From NCBI GenBank assembly GCA_020216925.1, contig JAIWOL010000072.1, forward strand, positions 1 to 10,000: DNA of 10,000 nt, written 5' to 3'. The notes beneath the pieces are model-generated. The model made no database searches. It had not been told where the DNA came from and saw only the letters and a program-made list of their open reading frames with translations. Source of the stretch: Thiobacillus sp. GTDB lineage: Bacteria > Pseudomonadota > Gammaproteobacteria > Burkholderiales > Thiobacillaceae. A program made the translations under genes and the position numbers. Of the stretch, positions 6,549 through 10,000 are shown piece after piece; the first letter of the stretch is position 1; each line of letters starts with the position of its first letter.

Positions 6549-7601
6549 TCATTTCCTGGCCGGTGGCGCGGCGCGCATCTGCTGCATCCGCTTTGCCGCC
6601 TCTTCCAGCGAGACCACCGGCACCCCGGGCCGGAGCTTGATCTGGCCGTCGAGCACCACGGTGTCGCCTGCGGCCACGCCCGACAGGATTTCGACTCGTC
6701 CCGGCTCGCGCTTGCCGAGTGCGACCTTGCGCAACTGTGCCTTGCCGTCGACGGCGAGGAAGACGTAATTGCCGTCCGCGCGCGGCACCAGCGCCTGCTC
6801 CGGCAGCAGGATGGCGCTCGACCGGCCGCCAAGATTGGCGGTGACGCGGGCGAACATGCCCGGTTTCAGCACGCCTTTGGGGTTGGCGATGCGGGCGCGA
6901 ACCCGCACGTTGCGGCTCACGGCGTCGACGACCGGATCGATGGCATTCACCTTGCCGGAAAATTGCAGGCCGGGCAGGGCGTCGACGGTGAGCGAAATCG
7001 GCTGGTTGATTTTTACCAGCGGCAGATAGGTTTCCGGCACCGGCACTTCGAGCTTGAGATGGGCGAGCGCGTCCAGCCGCACGATGTCGCTGCCCTTGGC
7101 GACGTAGGCGCCGGGGCTGACCTGGCGCAGGCCCACGACGCCGTCGAAAGGCGCGCGCAGCACCGTCTTGTCGAGCGCAATCTGTTCCTGGCGCAGGCGC
7201 GCCCGGAGGATGTCGAGATTGGCGCGAGCCTCGTCCAGTGCCTGCCTCGATAGGAAATTCTGCGCCACCAGTTCTTCGCTGCGTTTAAAGCGGCTCTTGG
7301 CGAGATTGAGGTCGGCCTCGGCCGCGGCGACACGGGCGCGCTGCTCGGCGGCATCCAGCCGCACCAGCACGGTTCCCTTTTTCACCGGCTGGCCTTCACG
7401 AAACGGCAGGCTGTCGATCCGGCCGTCGATTTCCGGGCGCAGCATCACCGTGTCTTCGGCGATCAGGGCCCCAACCGCATTGACGCTGTTGGAAACCGGC
7501 GTGGCGGCAACCTTCATCATGTTGACCGGAATGAAAGGCGGGCCGCCTGCCTGGGCCAGGACAAGGCTGGGAAGAAACAGCAAAAGGGCGAGTGCGCGCA
7601 T
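6549..7601 (-). CDS. RND efflux periplasmic adaptor subunit (membrane fusion protein)
   Basis: 350 residues. It links the RND permease to an outer-membrane channel across the periplasm. An N-terminal signal peptide (MRALALLLFLPSLVLAQA, residues 1-18, no lipobox Cys) is followed by a first barrel/lipoyl half with RPEIDGRIDSLPFREGQPVKKG (55-76). Next is a helical hairpin of about 83-145 rich in Ala/Glu/Arg, the second lipoyl half TVLRAPFDGVVGLRQVSPGAYV (146-167), a beta-barrel domain (about 180-256, with LKPGMFARV), and a membrane-proximal domain (ILLPEQALV onward). The frame is open far upstream to 8684, but that part is antisense to msrP; the signal peptide sets the start at 7601. No good Shine-Dalgarno is visible. 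It is first gene of the two-gene pump operon and divergent from msrP, so the 156-bp gap must hold promoters for both. Confidence 0.93.
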   Translation of the reverse strand: MRALALLLFLPSLVLAQAGGPPFIPVNMMKVAATPVSNSVNAVGALIAEDTVMLRPEIDGRIDSLPFREGQPVKKGTVLVRLDAAEQRARVAAAEADLNLAKSRFKRSEELVAQNFLSRQALDEARANLDILRARLRQEQIALDKTVLRAPFDGVVGLRQVSPGAYVAKGSDIVRLDALAHLKLEVPVPETYLPLVKINQPISLTVDALPGLQFSGKVNAIDPVVDAVSRNVRVRARIANPKGVLKPGMFARVTANLGGRSSAILLPEQALVPRADGNYVFLAVDGKAQLRKVALGKREPGRVEILSGVAAGDTVVLDGQIKLRPGVPVVSLEEAAKRMQQMRAAPPARK

Positions 7602-7652
7602 GGTCGATGGACAGGCGAGGCAAAAAAATACGATGGCCCCGAACCTTAACAG

Positions 7653-7664
7653 TTCCGGCCGGAA
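7653..7664. promoter_or_regulatory. 12-bp palindrome in the RND/msrPQ divergent promoter region
   Basis: TTCCGGCCGGAA is a perfect 12-bp palindrome located 51 nt upstream of the adaptor start and 93 nt upstream of the msrP start. The 156-bp gap holds no ORF of its own that I can support. A symmetrical site here could bind a dimeric regulator of one or both operons. No clear sigma-70 promoter could be picked on either strand, so the assignment as an operator is inference. Confidence 0.3.
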
Positions 7665-7757
7665 ACAAAAATCGCGTCCTGTGGTCTGGCAGAAAGCCGG
7701 GTGTAAGTTTTGCCCGTACAGCCCGACTATGTTGTCACCTACCTCCAGGACGCCGCC

Positions 7758-8696
7758 ATGCTCATCCGCCTGCCCAGCGATATTCCCGCTTCCGAGATCA
7801 CGCCGCCGGAAATTTACCGGGATCGCCGTCGATTCATGCAGGGTTCGATCGCGTTGCTCGGCGGCGCGGCGCTGATGCCGGCAGGCAAGTCGATCGCCGG
7901 CGCCAAACTCGCAGGCGTGCGCGCCAGCGCCTACAGGCTGGATGAGGAAAAGACGCCCTACAAGGATGTCACCACCTACAACAATTTCTATGAGTTCGGC
8001 ACCGGCAAGGATGACCCGGCTGCCAACGCGCATACCCTGCGGACCCGGCCCTGGACTGTTGCGGTCGAAGGCGAGGTCAGGAAGGCGCGCACCTGGGATA
8101 TCGACGCCCTCATGAAACTCGCGCCTCTGGAAGAGCGGGTCTATCGGATGCGGTGCGTGGAAGGGTGGTCGATGGTGATCCCCTGGGTCGGGTTTCCGCT
8201 GGCCGAGCTGATTCGCCGCGCCGAGCCGACCGGCAACGCAAAATTTGTCGAATTCCTGACGCTGGCTGACCCGAAGCAGATGCCGGGCGTGCGCTCGCGC
8301 GTACTCGACTGGCCTTACACCGAAGGCCTGCGCATGGACGAGGCCATGCACCCGCTCACCCTCCTCGCGGTCGGGCTCTACGGCGAGGTGTTGCCCAACC
8401 AGAACGGTGCGCCGATCCGGCTGGTGGTGCCCTGGAAGTATGGATTCAAGAGCGCCAAGTCCATCGTCAAAATCCGCTTTGTCGAAAAGCAGCCGGTTAC
8501 CGCCTGGATGGCGGCGGCTCCCAGCGAATATGGCTTCTATTCCAATGTGAATCCGCAGGTGGATCATCCGCGCTGGAGCCAGGCCCGGGAACGCCGCATC
8601 GGCGAATTCTTCAAGCGCGACACCCTGATGTTCAACGGTTATGGGGCGCAGGTCGCCCATCTGTACCGCGGCATGGACCTGCAAAAATACTTCTGA
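7758..8696 (+). CDS. msrP: Protein-methionine-sulfoxide reductase catalytic subunit MsrP (molybdoenzyme)
   Basis: 312 residues. MsrP reduces methionine sulfoxide in periplasmic proteins using a molybdopterin cofactor, taking electrons from the quinone pool through MsrQ. The N-terminus carries a Tat signal, [19 protein letters not shown] (21-39), as needed for export of a folded molybdoenzyme. The YedY/MsrP core is clear: [17 protein letters not shown] (74-90), [20 protein letters not shown] (124-143) with the Mo-ligand C133, [20 protein letters not shown] (190-209), [20 protein letters not shown] (216-235), and [20 protein letters not shown] (257-276). Start: ATG 7758 has AGGA 7 nt upstream and gives the normal length; the in-frame ATG at 7710 would add 16 residues before the Tat signal. 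The stop overlaps msrQ. Older name: YedY. Confidence 0.96.
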   Translation: MLIRLPSDIPASEITPPEIYRDRRRFMQGSIALLGGAALMPAGKSIAGAKLAGVRASAYRLDEEKTPYKDVTTYNNFYEFGTGKDDPAANAHTLRTRPWTVAVEGEVRKARTWDIDALMKLAPLEERVYRMRCVEGWSMVIPWVGFPLAELIRRAEPTGNAKFVEFLTLADPKQMPGVRSRVLDWPYTEGLRMDEAMHPLTLLAVGLYGEVLPNQNGAPIRLVVPWKYGFKSAKSIVKIRFVEKQPVTAWMAAAPSEYGFYSNVNPQVDHPRWSQARERRIGEFFKRDTLMFNGYGAQVAHLYRGMDLQKYF

Positions 8697-9331
8697 TGGA
8701 CGTTCAGGGCTTTCTGTCGGGACGAGCGTTCAAACTCGGTCTGTTTGTCCTGTGCCTGTTTCCGCTTGCGCGGCTCGTCGCACTGGCCGCAAGCGGGGGC
8801 CTGGGCGCCAATCCCATCGAATTCATCACGCGCTCCACCGGCACCTGGACGCTGGTCGGATTGCTGTTGACGCTTGCCGTCACCCCGCTGCGGCGGCTGA
8901 CGGGCTGGACCTCCCTCGCGCGCCACCGCCGGATGCTGGGCCTGTTTGCCTTCTTCTACGCCAGTCTGCACTTCGTCACCTATATCTGGCTGGATCAGTT
9001 CTTCGACCTGGCATCGGTCGCGCGCGACATCGTCAAGCGCCCGTTCATCACGCTGGGGTTCGCCGCTTTCATCTTGCTGATCCCGCTTGCATTGACCTCT
9101 ACCCAGGCCATGATGCGACGGCTGGGGCGTCGCTGGCAGCAGCTGCACCGGCTGGTGTACGGAATTGCGGTGCTCGGTGTGCTTCACTATCTGTGGCTGG
9201 TGAAACTGGATCTCAGCCAGCCGCTGATCTACGGCGCTGTGCTGGCGCTGCTGCTGGGCGCGCGTCTGCCCTGGGTGGCGGGCATGCTGCAGGGGGGGAA
9301 TCCGCGCAGGGCAGTCGGCCGCTCCGGATAG
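8696..9331 (+). CDS. msrQ: Haem-binding membrane subunit MsrQ of the MsrPQ system
   Basis: 211 residues, the same length I recall for E. coli MsrQ (YedZ). A six-helix-type inner-membrane protein of the ferric-reductase-like family that passes electrons from quinol to MsrP. Hydrophobic spans are visible at about 12-32, 49-65, 80-98, 117-135, 153-169 and 176-192. Candidate haem-ligand or conserved histidines are H77 (ARHRRMLG), H92 (YASLHFVTY), H151 (QLHRLVYG) and H164 (VLHYLWLV), in the family's typical settings. ATG 8696-8698 shares one base with the msrP stop (TGATG), consistent with translational coupling and with a fixed subunit ratio; no separate ribosome site is needed. A terminator follows 37 nt after the stop. 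Confidence 0.95.
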   Translation: MDVQGFLSGRAFKLGLFVLCLFPLARLVALAASGGLGANPIEFITRSTGTWTLVGLLLTLAVTPLRRLTGWTSLARHRRMLGLFAFFYASLHFVTYIWLDQFFDLASVARDIVKRPFITLGFAAFILLIPLALTSTQAMMRRLGRRWQQLHRLVYGIAVLGVLHYLWLVKLDLSQPLIYGAVLALLLGARLPWVAGMLQGGNPRRAVGRSG

Positions 9332-9367
9332 CGGCAAAATACAAGGGCTCCGGCTTGCGCAGCGCAT

Positions 9368-9395
9368 AAAAAACGGGGGCTCGACGCCCCCGTTT
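9368..9395. terminator. Bidirectional intrinsic terminator between msrQ and the histone-like gene
   Basis: AAACGGGGGC (9371-9380), loop TCGAC, GCCCCCGTTT (9386-9395): a perfect 10-bp stem. On the minus strand it is followed by six T (9373-9368), serving the histone-like gene; on the plus strand by three T, serving msrQ. The two genes converge on it, so it fits both roles, better for the minus strand. Confidence 0.85.
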
Positions 9396-9419
9396 CAGAT
9401 TGGGCAATGCCCGACCTGT

Positions 9420-9905
9420 TTAAAGCCCGAACGGCTTGATGACCGGTACCGCCGGTGCGGGTGCTGCGGCCGGTGCAGGTGCCGGAGCGGGTTTGGCAGG
9501 CGCGGCTTTTTTGGCTGCCGGCTTGGCGGCGGCCGGCGCGGCCTTCTTGACTGCCGGTTTGGCTGCAACCTTCTTGGCCGCCGGTGCCTTGGCTGGCGCG
9601 GCTTTCTTGGCTGGCGCGGCTTTTTTCACTGCCGGTTTGGCTGCCGTTTTTTTGGCGGCTGGCGCGGCCTTCTTGACTGCCGGCTTGGCTGCGGCTTTTT
9701 TCACTGCCGGTTTGGCTGCCGTTTTTTTGGCGGCTGGCGCGGCTTTTTTCACTGCCGGTTTGGCTGCGGCCTTTTTCACTGCGGGCTTGGCGGGCGCTGC
9801 CTTTTTGGCCGGGGCGGCTTTCTTGGCGGCGGGTTTGGCGGCCGGTTTGGCTGCGGCCTTCTTGACCGCCGGTTTCTTGGCGGCGGGTTTCTTCACTGTT
9901 GCCAT
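9420..9905 (-). CDS. Histone H1-like Ala/Lys/Pro-rich DNA-binding protein
   Basis: 161 residues made almost wholly of Ala, Lys, Pro and some Val/Thr: MATVKKPAAKKPAVKKAAAK at the start, then repeats of KPAVKKAA and PAAKK, an Ala/Pro hinge (about 139-153), and a distinct hydrophobic end VPVIKPFGL. It resembles the C-terminal tail of eukaryotic H1 and bacterial H1-like or AlgP-type proteins, which bind DNA non-specifically and help organise the nucleoid. The protein should be strongly basic and disordered, with no enzyme domain. The start is supported by AAGGAG (9917-9912) 6 nt before ATG 9905. Residues 40-89 are two tandem 25-residue units. The gene ends in a U-tract terminator and converges with msrQ. 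Reading frame caution: GC-rich repeats keep other frames open too, but only this frame has the ribosome site and a family-like product. Confidence 0.88.
   Translation of the reverse strand: MATVKKPAAKKPAVKKAAAKPAAKPAAKKAAPAKKAAPAKPAVKKAAAKPAVKKAAPAAKKTAAKPAVKKAAAKPAVKKAAPAAKKTAAKPAVKKAAPAKKAAPAKAPAAKKVAAKPAVKKAAPAAAKPAAKKAAPAKPAPAPAPAAAPAPAVPVIKPFGL
9639..9788 (-). repeat. Two tandem 75-bp repeats inside the histone-like gene
   Basis: Residues K40-A64 and K65-A89 are identical 25-residue units (KPAVKKAAAKPAVKKAAPAAKKTAA). The DNA copies are 75 bp each and differ by scattered synonymous changes, mainly AAA/AAG swaps. Each holds a seven-A lysine tract (9647-9653 and 9722-9728). A partial third unit follows (KPAVKKAAP). 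Confidence 0.85.
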
Positions 9906-10000
9906 CTAACACTCCTTGAAAGTTGAACACATTCACTCATCACTACAGCCATAAGCTACGTGCAGTCAGAATTTGCACTTCCAAAGCGTGGCATCGACAG
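9906..10000. other. Upstream region of the histone-like gene
   Basis: This 95-bp stretch is less GC-rich than its surroundings and holds the AAGGAG ribosome site of the histone-like gene. An inverted repeat GTGCA-N9-TGCAC lies at 9960-9978. The gene's promoter should lie here or beyond the window, but no -35/-10 pair is convincing. Confidence 0.4.

Noticed and set aside
7698..7720. TGTA-N11-TACA inverted repeat before msrP as a LysR-type site
   Set aside because: Arms of only 4 bp, no LysR gene nearby, and such matches are frequent by chance.
7602..8684. Long N-terminal extension of the adaptor frame (711 codons in total)
   Set aside because: The added part runs antisense to msrP and lacks any family match; the real protein starts at the signal peptide, 7601.
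9436..9909. Plus-strand Ala/Gly-rich 157-codon frame opposite the histone-like gene
   Set aside because: Complement of Lys/Ala repeats gives Phe/Leu/Ala/Gly repeats; there is no ribosome site and the gene on the minus strand has AAGGAG and a terminator.
9229..9936. 235-codon minus-strand frame in -1 register to the histone-like gene, as a possible frameshift product
   Set aside because: Ser/Arg/Gln/Gly product without family character; transcription should end at the terminator 9368-9395 before its stop codon.
9956..9966. GCTACGTGCA found both here and at 566-575
   Set aside because: A single shared 10-mer without symmetry or shared context; expected by chance or too short to interpret.
1..10000. 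Search for mobile elements, CRISPR arrays, tRNA/rRNA genes, riboswitches or a defence system
   Set aside because: No transposase, integrase, regularly spaced repeat, tRNA-like fold or defence-type protein is visible; the only long repeat is internal to the histone-like gene.

Overview
The window is high-GC DNA with dense, short-gapped gene packing and the gene content of a Gram-negative proteobacterium, most likely a betaproteobacterium (inference). Pointers are a short Hda that starts MRQLLLDI, a NadA very close to the enterobacterial enzyme, a MsrPQ pair, a two-gene RND pump, and an Ala/Lys/Pro-rich histone-H1-like protein. A Thiobacillus or Nitrosomonadales relative would fit, but I cannot confirm a genus. 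No IS element, integrase, CRISPR array, tRNA or rRNA is visible, and no stretch over 300 bases lacks a gene. The longest gap is the 156-bp divergent region 7602-7757.

Layout from left to right: 1-557 (-) is the N-terminal 185 residues of a DUF808/YedI inner-membrane protein cut by the window edge. Upstream of it on the same strand is nadA, 615-1679 (-). Divergent from nadA is hda, 1782-2426 (+), the DnaA-inactivating AAA+ protein. It meets a thioredoxin gene, 2427-2798 (-), with no bases between the two stop codons. A textbook intrinsic terminator lies on the minus strand only 22 nt before the thioredoxin start codon. Further upstream, 2981-3247 (-) is an 88-residue protein of unknown function preceded by a good sigma-54-like -24/-12 element. 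Then come an RND permease, 3422-6490 (-), and its periplasmic adaptor, 6549-7601 (-), forming one operon transcribed adaptor first. Divergent from the adaptor is msrP-msrQ, 7758-9331 (+), the periplasmic methionine sulfoxide reductase and its haem-binding membrane partner, overlapping by one base. A bidirectional terminator separates msrQ from a convergent histone-H1-like gene, 9420-9905 (-), which carries a 75-bp tandem repeat.

Functionally this is a set of neighbouring small units rather than one system: NAD biosynthesis, replication-initiation control, thiol redox, drug or solvent export, periplasmic protein repair, and nucleoid organisation. The genes are ordinary families. I do not see a new defence, mobile or biosynthetic system. 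What merits a second look is regulatory: the terminator-like hairpin in the thioredoxin leader, the sigma-54-like promoter with an upstream tandem repeat before the unknown 88-residue gene, and the palindrome in the shared RND/msrPQ promoter region.
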